A stretch of DNA of 64,000 nucleotides from Oscillospiraceae bacterium MB08-C2-2 (GCA_035621215.1 CP141729.1:1138944-1202943); one strand, 5' to 3'; positions 35,616 to 44,683 are shown, numbered from the stretch's first letter. Program-made: numbers and translations. The notes: generated by a model not told the origin, from the letters alone.

Positions 35616-35785
35616 TTATAGTTGTATAGGTTTAAAACCACAACGTGATTTTAAACAGCGGCAATCTGCCGCTAACCGCCATAGGCGGTCTATACCGACT
35701 TCATACTCATCTACACGCAATGCGTATTTACGTGCGAAGCACGCAGCTTCAAAACTGCTATGCAATTTTGAAGCTGTATGAGTAT
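35616..35785 (-). repeat. Copy B, full-length modular hairpin element
   Basis: This 170-bp copy contains all modules. In plus-strand order they are TTATAGTTGTATAGG, an AACCACAACGTGATTTTA segment, hairpin GCGGC/GCCGC, hairpin ACCGCC/GGCGGT, boundary CTTCATACTCAT, short hairpins ACGCA/TGCGT and GTGC/GCAC, hairpin CAGCTTCAAAA/TTTTGAAGCTG, and boundary GAGTATG. It lies between the binding protein stop (33 bp away) and the ATPase gene and is sense-oriented like the others. Confidence 0.88.
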
Positions 35786-35817
35786 GTCAAAGTTCTTATG
35801 CCCTATGTCCGCATCAG

Positions 35818-36879
35818 TTAGAAGCCGAAGCTTGCCCAGTTTTCGGCGGTAATCAGGTTAATATCGCTGCCGATTACCACGTTGCCGTCCACCTTAACAG
35901 CGTCATAGCCTTGGCCAAGGTTAGTGCCTTCGCTAATGGTTTCACCCTGCAAAGTCAGCTTGGCCGCCATGCAGGCAGCATAGGCCGCATTTTTGGGGTC
36001 CCATGTGATGCACGATTTAACCGATTCATTTGCGAAATATTGCTCCATATAAGAGGGAATGCCCAAACCGCCTACGGCAACCTTACCAATCAGGTTGGCT
36101 TCCTCCAAAGCATTGCAAATGCCGGGCAGATCGCCGGAAGAGGAGGCTTGAATGGCCACAAGATCCGGGTAAGCCTTGATCAGCTCCATGGTTTTTGCCT
36201 GTGCACCCTCGAAGCTTTCGGTGGATTCTACCCGCTCAGCTACAGTCAGGTTTGGGAATTTGGCTGCTCTGGCTTCGGCCGCATCTCCCCATGCATTGTG
36301 AGAGCCATTGGTGAAGTAACCGACCATATAAACATAAGTACCCGCTTTGTCACCCACCTGCTCTGCGATGGTTTCCATACCAAAGGTGCCAAAATCCTCG
36401 CTGGTTACAGCCTCGATGTCATAGTCGGTTTCTTTGCTGGCAGATGCCTCGTGGGTGATAACTTTGATGCCCTGCTCCCGTGCACGTTTCAACGTGGGCT
36501 CCATGGCCTCAACATCAAAGGGAACAACAATAATGGCATTAACTCCCTGCGCCATATAGGTTTCAACCAACGCAATCTGCTGGGCCGAATCCTTGGAATC
36601 AGGTGCATCGTAAATAACTTCATAGCCAAATTCATCGTTGAACTTGGTTACACCCTCACCCTGACGCATGCCCCAGTTGCTGGTGGCAGATTTTGCGATA
36701 AAGGCAATGGTATATACTTCGTCTGCTGTGGAGGTCTTCTCTGCTTCGCTGCCCGCAGGGGCAGAAGCTGCTCCACTGGCAGATGGGGTGTTATTGGCTT
36801 GTGCTGCCGAGCCTCCGCCACACGCAACAAGGGTAAACAGCATAACAAGAGTGAGCAGTGATGCAATAAGCTTTTTCAT
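35818..36879 (-). CDS. Rhamnose/AI-2-type sugar ABC substrate-binding lipoprotein
   Basis: The 353-residue lipoprotein has a lipobox LFTLVAC (Cys20), a Ser/Ala-rich linker, and a Peripla_BP_4 domain with IVVPFDVEAMEPTLKRAREQ, TSEDFGTFGMETIAEQVGD and ITWDPKNAAYAACMAAKL, closest in style to RhaS and LsrB. The ligand is a pentose, deoxyhexose or AI-2-like compound; fucI nearby favours a deoxyhexose. ATG 36879 follows GGAAGGGGA. It is the first gene of the import operon, with a predicted promoter and operator 210-270 bp upstream. Confidence 0.92.
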   Translation of the reverse strand: MKKLIASLLTLVMLFTLVACGGGSAAQANNTPSASGAASAPAGSEAEKTSTADEVYTIAFIAKSATSNWGMRQGEGVTKFNDEFGYEVIYDAPDSKDSAQQIALVETYMAQGVNAIIVVPFDVEAMEPTLKRAREQGIKVITHEASASKETDYDIEAVTSEDFGTFGMETIAEQVGDKAGTYVYMVGYFTNGSHNAWGDAAEARAAKFPNLTVAERVESTESFEGAQAKTMELIKAYPDLVAIQASSSGDLPGICNALEEANLIGKVAVGGLGIPSYMEQYFANESVKSCITWDPKNAAYAACMAAKLTLQGETISEGTNLGQGYDAVKVDGNVVIGSDINLITAENWASFGF

Positions 36880-37084
36880 TTTAGGTTCCCCTTCCAATTC
36901 TCATAACACGTTTTATTTATACTAGAGTCTTATTTCCCCTGGGCCTATATACCTTTTCCCTCCTTTTATTACAGCAGATACTTTTTTGTGGCACATCGGC
37001 CTGTATCAAAGTTGAGCCTAACAGTTTTCGGTGTACCCCATATATCGTACTGCGCGGCACTGAACACCGCTGTTTTTGGTTAGT

Positions 37085-37149
37085 TGTTCATTATTTATGA
37101 ACAGTGTTCTTTATATTTTAATATTACCATGACTAAATAGCAATTTCAA
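37085..37149 (-). promoter_or_regulatory. Promoter with downstream TGTTC-type operator for the sugar operon
   Basis: On the minus strand TTGAAA (37149-37144), 17 bp, TAATAT (37126-37121) predict a start near 37114. The palindrome TGTTCAT-TATTT-ATGAACA (37085-37103) and an overlapping GAACA-G-TGTTC (37099-37109) lie at about +5 to +29, a repressor position. The leader to the binding protein is about 235 bases. The rest of 36880-37456 shows no gene. Confidence 0.55.
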
Positions 37150-37456
37150 TTAGCTTTTTTATTAAAGATTCGATTAAAGAATCATATACAATGACAAATT
37201 TTTTCAATCAGCGTTCTTTTTTGTTCATATATAACTGTAAAATTTGGCGGAGCCACCCCACTCATACAAGGTCATATTAGCCGCTCGGAACATACAATTG
37301 CTTATAGCCCCTAGCCCAGCTTCACCTATGCACTGGATACTTTCCTTTACACCTTGGGGGAAGAGGGGTCTATCCGGTTTCATGCCTCTACATGCGGCCT
37401 GTTTGTGGCTTTTGTCGGAGAAGGCACAGAGGCATAGTAGAATCTCATAATAGAGA

Positions 37457-37492
37457 AAAGGACAGCCTCTGCATAACAGAGACTGTCCTTTT
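37457..37492 (-). terminator. Terminator of deoB
   Basis: AAAAGGACAG/CTGTCCTTTT plus CTCTG/CAGAG form a near-perfect stem 50 bp after the deoB stop; the minus strand ends in TTTTCTC. Confidence 0.75.
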
Positions 37493-37542
37493 GTGTAAAA
37501 ATTTATTCAGTTATATGTCGGTCGCGGTACAGTGTTTCAGGC

Positions 37543-38700
37543 CTAAAAAGCTGCAAGCAGACTTTTCCCTTGCAACACCGGCAGTCCGAAATTCTCGCAG
37601 ATGGTGGCGCTTATATCATAGAAATTACCATCCGGCAAATGTCCGCCTCCCTGCATGGAGGGGGAATAGGCCAGCAGCGGCACATATTCCCGGGTGTGAT
37701 CGGTGCCGGGCTGGGTGGGGTCGTTGCCATGATCCGCTGTGATCAAAAGCAGATCATCCTGCCGCAGGCCCTTGATAATCTCAGGGATGCGCCGGTCAAA
37801 TTCCAGCAGACACTGCCCGTAGCCGGGGGTATCCCGCCTGTGGCCGAATTTGGCATCAAAATCCACCAGATTCAAAAAGCTCATGCCGTTAAAATCCTCG
37901 GCCAGCACCGAAATCAGCTGGTTTACACCATCCATATTATCGGAGGTGGGAATGCTCTTGGTAACACCCTGTCCGCTGAAAATGTCGTTGATTTTGCCAA
38001 TGGCAATCACATCATGGCCACTTCCCTTCATATGATCCATCGTTGTTGCGCCATGGGGCAAAACAGCATAATCGTGCCGGTGGGAGGTGCGAGCAAAATG
38101 GCCCGGGGTGCCGATATAAGGCCGTGCAATGATACGGCCAATCAGGTGCGGCGGCTCCAGTGTGATGGAACGCACATATTTGCAGATATCATAGAGCTCT
38201 TCCAAGGGGATAATTTCCTCATGGGCGGCGATCTGGAGCACCGGGTCAGCGGAGGTATACACAATCAGGGTTCCCTTTTCCAGCTGCTCCGGGCCGTAAT
38301 CATCGATAACCTTGGTGCCGCTGTAGGGCAGGTTGCACACAACCTTGCGGCCGCTGTAGGCTTCAATTTTATCCAGCAGCTCCTTATCAAAGCCGTTTGG
38401 ATAGGTGGGGAAAGGGTTCTTTGTAAGCAGCCCCATCAGCTCCCAATGGCCAGTCATGGTATCCTTGCCGCAAGATTTTTCGGCCAATCTGCCCGCATAC
38501 CCCTTTTCCGGCAATTTCGGGCCTTTGGCCGCCGCCACAATGCTGGAAAGGCCCATTTTCTCCATATTTTCCAGCAAGACACCGGTCTCTTCTAAAATAT
38601 GCCCCAAGGTGTTGGCATCGGCATCGCCATACTCACGAGCATCGGGCAGGGCACCCACGCCTACAGAGTCCATTACAACCACATGAATTCGTTTATACAT
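37543..38700 (-). CDS. deoB: Phosphopentomutase
   Basis: The 385-residue Mn-dependent enzyme of the alkaline phosphatase superfamily interconverts (deoxy)ribose 1- and 5-phosphates in nucleoside breakdown. Visible are [14 protein letters not shown] (metal Asp10), KDTMTGHWE (phospho-acceptor Thr region) and [23 protein letters not shown] 38700 has CAGGAGGTG upstream; the frame to 38745 is not needed. Transcription likely starts near 38958 under a Crp/Fnr-type site, giving a 258-base structured leader. It diverges from the regulator and yjjIW genes. Confidence 0.95.
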   Translation of the reverse strand: MYKRIHVVVMDSVGVGALPDAREYGDADANTLGHILEETGVLLENMEKMGLSSIVAAAKGPKLPEKGYAGRLAEKSCGKDTMTGHWELMGLLTKNPFPTYPNGFDKELLDKIEAYSGRKVVCNLPYSGTKVIDDYGPEQLEKGTLIVYTSADPVLQIAAHEEIIPLEELYDICKYVRSITLEPPHLIGRIIARPYIGTPGHFARTSHRHDYAVLPHGATTMDHMKGSGHDVIAIGKINDIFSGQGVTKSIPTSDNMDGVNQLISVLAEDFNGMSFLNLVDFDAKFGHRRDTPGYGQCLLEFDRRIPEIIKGLRQDDLLLITADHGNDPTQPGTDHTREYVPLLAYSPSMQGGGHLPDGNFYDISATICENFGLPVLQGKSLLAAF

Positions 38701-38882
38701 AAAGCACCTCCTGAAAAATGCGCTTTGATTTGGCAGAGAATACAATCATAGTATACTACTTATCTGCGATTAAACAATCGACAAAAATATCCTATTGTTT
38801 AATCCGGTAAGCAAAGCTTGCCGCTGCACTGAAAGCGCAGGCAGAACGCATTGAACAACATCTCCACGGGCTGTACCCGCTG

Positions 38883-38930
38883 CCGCATTTCATGCGGTCT
38901 ATGGAAAAGTCTTATCAACTTTTCCATAGA
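38883..38930 (-). other. Hairpins in the predicted deoB leader
   Basis: CCGCA/TGCGG (38883-38897) and TCTATGGAAAAGT with its complement ACTTTTCCATAGA (38898-38930) form two adjacent hairpins within the predicted deoB 5' leader. No T run follows on either strand, so they are not simple terminators. Confidence 0.5.
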
Positions 38931-38964
38931 AGATTAGTATAAGCCTTTTTTCAGCTTTATTATT

Positions 38965-39006
38965 AGTATACAAGAATAACCAAGATTTTTACAGGACATA
39001 TGTCCT
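38965..39006 (-). promoter_or_regulatory. deoB promoter with class II Crp/Fnr-type site
   Basis: The perfect 14-bp palindrome AGGACATATGTCCT (38993-39006) is centred at 38999.5. On the minus strand TATACT occupies 38970-38965, which would be -12 to -7 for a start at 38958, exactly 41.5 bp from the palindrome centre; no good -35 is present. Confidence 0.65.
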
Positions 39007-39118
39007 CTTACTGCCGTGTTTCCTATAAAAAGGTGAAGATTTTGTCTGTTTTTATCCCCATCCATTACGGGGCACAAACCACCACTTTTGTTCTTTTTGA
39101 AAATAGGTTATACTTAAG

Positions 39119-39160
39119 TGGTCATATGTCCTTTTAAAATAGCAATATGTTTCATAAAAT
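39119..39160 (+). promoter_or_regulatory. Promoter of the Crp/Fnr-yjjIW operon with class II site
   Basis: A second copy of the palindrome (39119-39132, 12 of 14 matches, core CATATGTCCT) is centred at 39125.5. TAAAAT lies at 39155-39160, the -12 to -7 position for a start at 39167, again 41.5 bp away. The leader would be 16 bases with AAGGAGA at its 5' end. Confidence 0.65.
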
Positions 39161-39182
39161 AGAATCAAGGAGACCGAGAAGT

Positions 39183-39908
39183 ATGAATATTTTAGAGAAT
39201 TTCACCGCTTTGCTGGAAGCCTCTGCACAAGATCAGGTAAACAAGCTGTTTGCGCATTTTCCTGAAGCATTCATGCCTTATCTATCCTTCAAAGAATATG
39301 CGGCAGAGCACGTTCTGCTGCGAGCCTATGATAAAGCCGAAAGCATCTGCTTTTTGCTGGCCGGGCAGGTTCGGGCAATCAAGGAGCACGAAAACGGCAG
39401 TGTATATTCCTTTGCAAGATTTGAGCCGCTTTATCTTTTTGGGGAATTCGAAGCCTTTGCGGGCACCGCGGTTTTCAAAAGCACCCTCATATGTGAGACA
39501 GACTGCTCCATTATGAAAATGCCTGCGGAAATTTTTTTGCAGTGGATGGGGGGCGATGCAAAGGCACTGTTTCTGCGCACCCAAAGCATCACCCAGCAGT
39601 TGTTGGAGCAAACCCGCAACGAACGCAGCTATCTGTTTTTTTCGGGGAAAGAAAGGCTGCTCAGCTATCTGGCCGCTGAATATCGCAAAAATCACAAAAA
39701 TAAGTCTTGTATCATAGAAGCAAGCAGGCAGCAAATAGCCGATGAAATTGGCTTCAGCCTCAAAACAGTTCAGAGAAACCTCAAGGGTTTAAAGGAAAGC
39801 GGCCTGATTCAAACCCAAGGCAGGGCAATCAGCTTGGATGAATCCCAGTATGACAAAATTGTTGCTCTTTGCGATGCCAATGCCATGCAAACCATGGAGG
39901 AACTATAA
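39183..39908 (+). CDS. Crp/Fnr-family transcriptional regulator
   Basis: The 241-residue protein has an N-terminal cyclic-nucleotide-binding-type beta roll (about 25-130, ICFLLAGQVRAIKEHENGSV) and a C-terminal winged helix (about 155-220, SRQQIADEIGFSLKTVQRNLKGL). The cAMP-phosphate-binding RxS motif and the Fnr N-terminal cysteine cluster are not seen, so the signal is unknown. ATG 39183 follows AAGGAGA at 10 bases. It lies 41 bp upstream of yjjI and probably regulates itself, yjjIW and deoB through the repeated palindrome. Confidence 0.92.
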   Translation: MNILENFTALLEASAQDQVNKLFAHFPEAFMPYLSFKEYAAEHVLLRAYDKAESICFLLAGQVRAIKEHENGSVYSFARFEPLYLFGEFEAFAGTAVFKSTLICETDCSIMKMPAEIFLQWMGGDAKALFLRTQSITQQLLEQTRNERSYLFFSGKERLLSYLAAEYRKNHKNKSCIIEASRQQIADEIGFSLKTVQRNLKGLKESGLIQTQGRAISLDESQYDKIVALCDANAMQTMEEL

Positions 39909-39949
39909 AAGAAGTCCTTGTAACAACCAAACCAAAGGGGAGAATTGCA

Positions 39950-41449
39950 GTGGAAAACCAAGTCTATGACATTATAAGTTCCACACACCTGAATTACCGG
40001 CAAAAGCTGAATGCTCTTTGCCTCCAGGCTGAAAACAGCATCGATGTTTTGAGCATATCGCCAAAATTCCAATATTACTACGAGCATGGCGCTCTTTGCG
40101 ATATGAACGAGGGGCATGCCCCTTACCGCCCCCGCTATGTCATGCCGGATTACCAGAAGTTTGTTCGGCAGGGCAGCGAGTTTTTGAAGCTGGCTCCACC
40201 CAAAACATTGGATGAGCTTCTTTCAGCCTTGCAGATTCTTTATCATTATGTTCCTTCCATCACCACCAAGCCGGTTTATCTGGGCAATCTGGATGAGCTG
40301 ATTGATCCCTTTTTGGAGGGGGTTGACGACAAGGATGCCAAAGAAAAGCTCACCCGGTTTTTGATCTACTGCGACAGAACCATCGCCAATGCCTATAGCC
40401 ACGCCAATCTTGGCCCCAAGGCTACCCGTGCAGGCAGGCTTCTGCTGGAGCTTGAGCAGGAGCTGCTGCTGGAGGTTCCCAACTTTTCTCTGAAATATGA
40501 CCCTGACATCACCCCGGATGATTTTGCAGAACAGGCCATACTCTGCTCTCTCAAATGCGGCAACCCCGCCATTGCAAATCACAAAGCCCATAAGGATACC
40601 TATAGCTTTGACTACGGCATTTCCTCCTGCTACAACGTGCTGCCTCAAAGGGGCGGCGCCTATACCCTTTCCCGTGTGGTTCTCCCCCGGCTTGCTAAGC
40701 TTGCTACAAGCGCCGAGGATTTTGTGGAAAACCTCCTGCCCGATGCCTTGCAGGAGCTGGGCACCTATATGAACGAGCGCATTCGCTTTTTGGTGGAGGA
40801 TTCCGGCTATTTTAAATCCGACTTTCTGGTCAAGGAAGGTCTGGTGGACAGAGACCGCTTTGTGGGCATGTTTGGCGTTGCCGGATTGTGCGACTGCGTG
40901 AACAATTTGCTGAAAGATCAGGATAAGCGCTATGGCCGGGATAAAGAAGCGGATGATCTTGCCGAGCGGATTCTCCAGACCATTGCAAAGTTCACCTCGG
41001 AATTTGAAGCCGTTTATTCAGAAGTAGCGGGAAACCGCCTGATGATGCACGCACAGGCAGGCCTTTCCACCGATGAGGGGGTCACCTCCGGTGTTCGCAT
41101 TTCGGTTGGAGGCGAGCCGGAAAATCTATTGGATCATTTCCGCCACTCGGCCCGATTCCATCAATACTTCCCCACCGGATGCAGTGATATCTTCCCCTTT
41201 GATTACACAGCCAACCGCAACCCGGCTGCCCTGCTTGATATTGTGAAGGGTGCCTTCTCCATTGGGGATAAATACTGCGCTTTTTATGGGGCGGATGGCG
41301 ACCTGGTGCGCATCACCGGCTATCTGGTGAAGAAAAGCGAAATGGAAAAATACAACAGCGGTGAAGTGGTGCTGCAGGATAACATCATCAACGGCAGCAG
41401 CAACTATAAGCTGAACCGACTCAAAGACAGGAAGGTACGTGTAGTTTAA
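39950..41449 (+). CDS. yjjI: YjjI-family glycyl radical enzyme
   Basis: The 499-residue protein has the catalytic thiyl motif YGISSCYNVLPQRGG (Cys227) and the glycyl radical loop RITGYLVK (Gly457 between R454 and Y458), in the compact size of the YjjI family (E. coli YjjI is about 516). The reaction of this family is, to my knowledge, not established. GTG 39950 has AAAGGGGAG at 7-8 bases; upstream codons lie inside the regulator gene. The activase YjjW follows after one base. Linkage to deoB parallels the E. coli arrangement, where yjjI-yjjW lie next to the deo operon. Confidence 0.95.
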   Translation: MENQVYDIISSTHLNYRQKLNALCLQAENSIDVLSISPKFQYYYEHGALCDMNEGHAPYRPRYVMPDYQKFVRQGSEFLKLAPPKTLDELLSALQILYHYVPSITTKPVYLGNLDELIDPFLEGVDDKDAKEKLTRFLIYCDRTIANAYSHANLGPKATRAGRLLLELEQELLLEVPNFSLKYDPDITPDDFAEQAILCSLKCGNPAIANHKAHKDTYSFDYGISSCYNVLPQRGGAYTLSRVVLPRLAKLATSAEDFVENLLPDALQELGTYMNERIRFLVEDSGYFKSDFLVKEGLVDRDRFVGMFGVAGLCDCVNNLLKDQDKRYGRDKEADDLAERILQTIAKFTSEFEAVYSEVAGNRLMMHAQAGLSTDEGVTSGVRISVGGEPENLLDHFRHSARFHQYFPTGCSDIFPFDYTANRNPAALLDIVKGAFSIGDKYCAFYGADGDLVRITGYLVKKSEMEKYNSGEVVLQDNIINGSSNYKLNRLKDRKVRVV

Positions 41450-41450
41450 A

Positions 41451-42290
41451 ATGGCCAATGCCCCTGTAAATAAAATCCTGCCTTATAGTGTGGTGGATGG
41501 AAAAGGCAGCCGGGTGGCTGTGTTTTTGCAGAAATGCAACATCAAGTGCGCCTATTGCCACAATCCCGAAACCCAGAATATGTGCATTCATTGCGGGATT
41601 TGTGTCCCTGCCTGCCAGTATGGTGCGCTGCAAACCGTTGACAAGAAAGTGGTCTGGAATCCCCAAAAGTGCGTGAATTGTGATGCCTGTATCGCCGCCT
41701 GCCCCCACTATGCCTCACCTAAAATCAAGGATATGTCGGCGGCAGCGGTTTTTGAAAAGGTAAAGGAGAGTATGCCTTTTATCAGGGGAATCACGGTTTC
41801 CGGGGGTGAATGCGGGCTTTACCCGGCGTTTTTGACCGAGCTTTTTACACTAGCCCAAGAGCAGGGGCTATCCTGCTTTATGGATACCAACGGCACCATC
41901 GATTTATCCCTGTATCCCTCCTTAATGGAGGTTTGCAGCGGCGTGATGCTGGATGTGAAGGCATGGGACCCAGATGTATTTTTCAGTCTGACACAGGGAG
42001 ATAATTTTGCTGTGAAGCAGAATCTCTCCTTTCTGTTTGCTCTTAATAAACTGGAGGAGCTGCGGATTGTGGTGGTTCCGGGGAAGATGGATGCCAAGGC
42101 TGCTATTCTTGGCATTCAGCGGCAGCTTGGCAGAAAAAACGTCAGGGGTATTCCATTGAAGCTGATCTCCTTCCGGCCCTATGGTGTGAAAGGTGATTTT
42201 GCCCAACTGGCTCCCCCCTCAAAATCGGAGATGGATGTTCTCTATCGGCTCGCCGCGGATGTGGGTTTTGAAGATATCACGGTGATTTAA
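41451..42290 (+). CDS. yjjW: YjjW-family glycyl radical enzyme activase
   Basis: The 279-residue radical SAM protein has the SAM-cluster motif CNIKCAYC (Cys29, 33, 36) and an inserted two-cluster ferredoxin segment CIHCGICVPAC and CVNCDACIAACP (45-55, 74-84), the normal activase layout. It uses S-adenosylmethionine to form the glycyl radical in YjjI. TVSGGECGLYP is the conserved GGE motif. It starts 1 bp after the yjjI stop, so translation is coupled. Confidence 0.95.
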   Translation: MANAPVNKILPYSVVDGKGSRVAVFLQKCNIKCAYCHNPETQNMCIHCGICVPACQYGALQTVDKKVVWNPQKCVNCDACIAACPHYASPKIKDMSAAAVFEKVKESMPFIRGITVSGGECGLYPAFLTELFTLAQEQGLSCFMDTNGTIDLSLYPSLMEVCSGVMLDVKAWDPDVFFSLTQGDNFAVKQNLSFLFALNKLEELRIVVVPGKMDAKAAILGIQRQLGRKNVRGIPLKLISFRPYGVKGDFAQLAPPSKSEMDVLYRLAADVGFEDITVI

Positions 42291-42294
42291 TAGT

Positions 42295-42331
42295 ATAAAA
42301 AGCCTTTCATTTTTATAATGGGAGGCTTTTT
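42295..42331 (+). terminator. Terminator of the yjjIW operon
   Basis: AAAAGCCTTTCAT/ATGGGAGGCTTTTTT stem with two wobble pairs, ending in a T run, 5 bp after the yjjW stop. Confidence 0.75.
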
Positions 42332-42356
42332 TGCTGCTATACCCTTGGAGAAAGGT

Positions 42357-42398
42357 AAAGCCTGTGTGCTGAAACCAGAAGTTCAGCATACAGGCTTT
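42357..42398 (-). terminator. Terminator of the first chemoreceptor gene
   Basis: AAGCCTGTGTGCTGAA pairs with TTCAGCATACAGGCTT with one wobble; the minus strand continues into a T-rich segment. It is just after the chemoreceptor stop at 42422. Confidence 0.7.
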
Positions 42399-42421
42399 GA
42401 CCATGTTGATGCACATTACAG

Positions 42422-44182
42422 TTAGTATTTATCCGATCCGGCTGACATGGCAAACCCAGTGAAAATATTGGGTATTTCAGACTCAGAAGAGGTGTAAAGA
42501 ACAGAATCTTGCCTCAAACGGAACCTTTCTACAACGCCATTGAGCACACCAGCCTGTGCGGACATCTCCTCGGATGCGGCGGCCGATTGCTCGGATGCGG
42601 CCGAGTTGGCCTGAACCACCTGTGCTATTTGATCAATCCCCGAATTCAGCTCAACGATGGCCTGATTCTGGCTTTCTGAAGCGGCGGCAATCTGCCGAAT
42701 CCAGTTTTGGTTTTCTGCGGAGGTTTTGGTAACAGCGGCCAGATCGGAATTGGCCCGCTCAACAATTCGGTTGCCCTCCTGAACATTTTGAGAGCTTCCT
42801 TCTATAAGGAGCGCGGTTTCTTTTGCAGCAGCTGCTGATTTAGCCGCCAGATTGCGAACCTCGTCGGCTACCACGGCAAAGCCCTTGCCGTGCTGGCCAG
42901 CCCTGGCCGCTTCTACAGCCGCATTGAGAGCAAGAATATTGGTCTGGAAGGCAATGTCATCGATTACCTTGATAATCCTTGTAATGTTCTTGGAGCTTTC
43001 ATCAATGCTCTGCATGGATTCCAAGACACGGTTCATGGAGCCAATGGTGTTGGACATTAAAGCCTCGGATTCACGGGTCAACTCCAATGCCTTTTGAGCA
43101 GCGGAGGCATTATCGGCAGTCTGGATACGAACACTATCCAAAGTGGCAGAAAACTCCTCCACACTGGCGGCCTGCTGGCTGGCTCCGGAGGCAAGCTCCT
43201 GAGCTCCCTGCGCCACCTGCTGTGCACCTGCGGAAACCTGCCCCGCCGCACCTCTGATCTCGGAAATCAGCTTGTTGTTGCTATCCAGCATTTGAGAAAT
43301 GGCACGGTTCACTACATCCTTTTCAGAGCGAACCTGAATGCTGCTGGTGTAATCCCCAGTAGCAATAACCGAAAGAACCCCGGCCTGCTCCTGAATGGCA
43401 CCCGCCATTTCATTAAAGGCTTCTGCCAAAACACCAAGCTCGTCCTTAGAACGTACCTCCAACTGGACATCCACATCACCGAGGGCAATACGCCGGGCCG
43501 CCTCTGCCAATTCTTGGGTGGGAGCTGCAACGATATTGGCTATGTAAAGCCCAGCCACAATCGCATATGCTATCGCCACAAGCACCAGCGCTATTGTGAC
43601 CACAGTTGCAAAAGTTGCAGTGCGGCTGCCCTCTTCAAAGGTTTCCTGGGCATAACGCAGATTATAAGCGCTCAGATCACTGGCACTGGAAAACAATTTT
43701 TCCGCTACAGGGAGCACCTCAGCCAGAGACTTATTGACCCCACTCACATCACCACGTTCCGCAGCAACAGCAATGGCCTCAAGAGCTGGCTGATAGCTTT
43801 GGCCAAACTGGGTAGAAATATCCTTCAGAAGCTGTTTCTCTTCTCCATGTTTGTCAACGGTAAGGTGGCTATATTGATTCAACAGATCAGAATATGCCGT
43901 ATTACTTTGGCGGATAGTGTTGGTGTAACCCTTTATTTTTTCGGCATTATCAATATTGATGATAATCTCCCGAACCGCAACACGATTCTCGTAAAGAAGG
44001 GCTTCCATTTGTGAAGAATAAATAATCCCCTGTATAGGGCCGGTATACATATACTCCTGCTCATGGTTGAGAATATATAGGCTGATTCCCGCACTAATCC
44101 CAACAATTACTGTCAAAAGAGCCACTGTAGAAAATGACAGCAGTAATTTTGTCCGCATTTTTAGATCCTTAAACCTGTTCAT
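42422..44182 (-). CDS. Methyl-accepting chemotaxis protein with 4HB-type sensor
   Basis: The 586-residue receptor has membrane segments at about 10-32 and 193-215 flanking a helical four-helix-bundle (4HB_MCP) ligand domain, a HAMP domain (about 215-270, with the [21 protein letters not shown] region) and a signalling domain with the hairpin tip [19 protein letters not shown]-type sequence. It controls the CheA kinase. The C-terminus ends [11 protein letters not shown] after a flexible linker, matching the second receptor in this window. Start ATG 44182 follows GAGGAGAGG. No che or fla genes are adjacent. Confidence 0.95.
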   Translation of the reverse strand: MNRFKDLKMRTKLLLSFSTVALLTVIVGISAGISLYILNHEQEYMYTGPIQGIIYSSQMEALLYENRVAVREIIINIDNAEKIKGYTNTIRQSNTAYSDLLNQYSHLTVDKHGEEKQLLKDISTQFGQSYQPALEAIAVAAERGDVSGVNKSLAEVLPVAEKLFSSASDLSAYNLRYAQETFEEGSRTATFATVVTIALVLVAIAYAIVAGLYIANIVAAPTQELAEAARRIALGDVDVQLEVRSKDELGVLAEAFNEMAGAIQEQAGVLSVIATGDYTSSIQVRSEKDVVNRAISQMLDSNNKLISEIRGAAGQVSAGAQQVAQGAQELASGASQQAASVEEFSATLDSVRIQTADNASAAQKALELTRESEALMSNTIGSMNRVLESMQSIDESSKNITRIIKVIDDIAFQTNILALNAAVEAARAGQHGKGFAVVADEVRNLAAKSAAAAKETALLIEGSSQNVQEGNRIVERANSDLAAVTKTSAENQNWIRQIAAASESQNQAIVELNSGIDQIAQVVQANSAASEQSAAASEEMSAQAGVLNGVVERFRLRQDSVLYTSSESEIPNIFTGFAMSAGSDKY

Positions 44183-44583
44183 TGATACCTCTCCTCAATT
44201 TTGGTGTTTTACATCCCTTTGCTTTAAAGCACCTTTTATGGTGGTTTCAAAGCTGCAGTCCCTGCAGAGCACAGGTTAGCCGCAAGTTGATAAGCGAACT
44301 GGCCGTACGGTTTGGAGCAATATGTATAAAGCAGGCAAAGCCGCTTCTAAAATGTGGATAAGATCATTACATTCTAATCTGTATATTCATAATTGTCAAG
44401 AATCAATCTATACTTTTTTGCTAGATATTGTAAATAAAAATTACCATAAAATCCCATTGTTGACTGGAATTAAGTCACCGACAGCAATTCAGTGACAGCA
44501 TTATAGTAAAGTAGTATTTCACCAATATATATCTTTTGGCCGCATACCAAAAAGAAAAATTTAGCTAATTTTAATAAAACCCA

Positions 44584-44611
44584 TTGAATTTTTGCCATCT
44601 AAGGGTATAAT
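44584..44611 (+). promoter_or_regulatory. Promoter of the KimA-like permease
   Basis: TTGAAT (44584-44589), 16 bp, TATAAT (44606-44611). The leader is about 66 bases, too short for a ydaO (c-di-AMP) riboswitch. The rest of 44183-44583 shows no gene. Confidence 0.6.
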
Positions 44612-44683
44612 ATAATGCTGTGTAGCTGTATCCAAGCCATCCGATTTAGGATAACACAAGCAGCTTACAGAGAGGTTTTTGAA

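Noticed and set aside
44183-44600. ydaO/c-di-AMP riboswitch before the KimA-like gene
   Set aside because: No matching conserved core; the best promoter is downstream of any such element.
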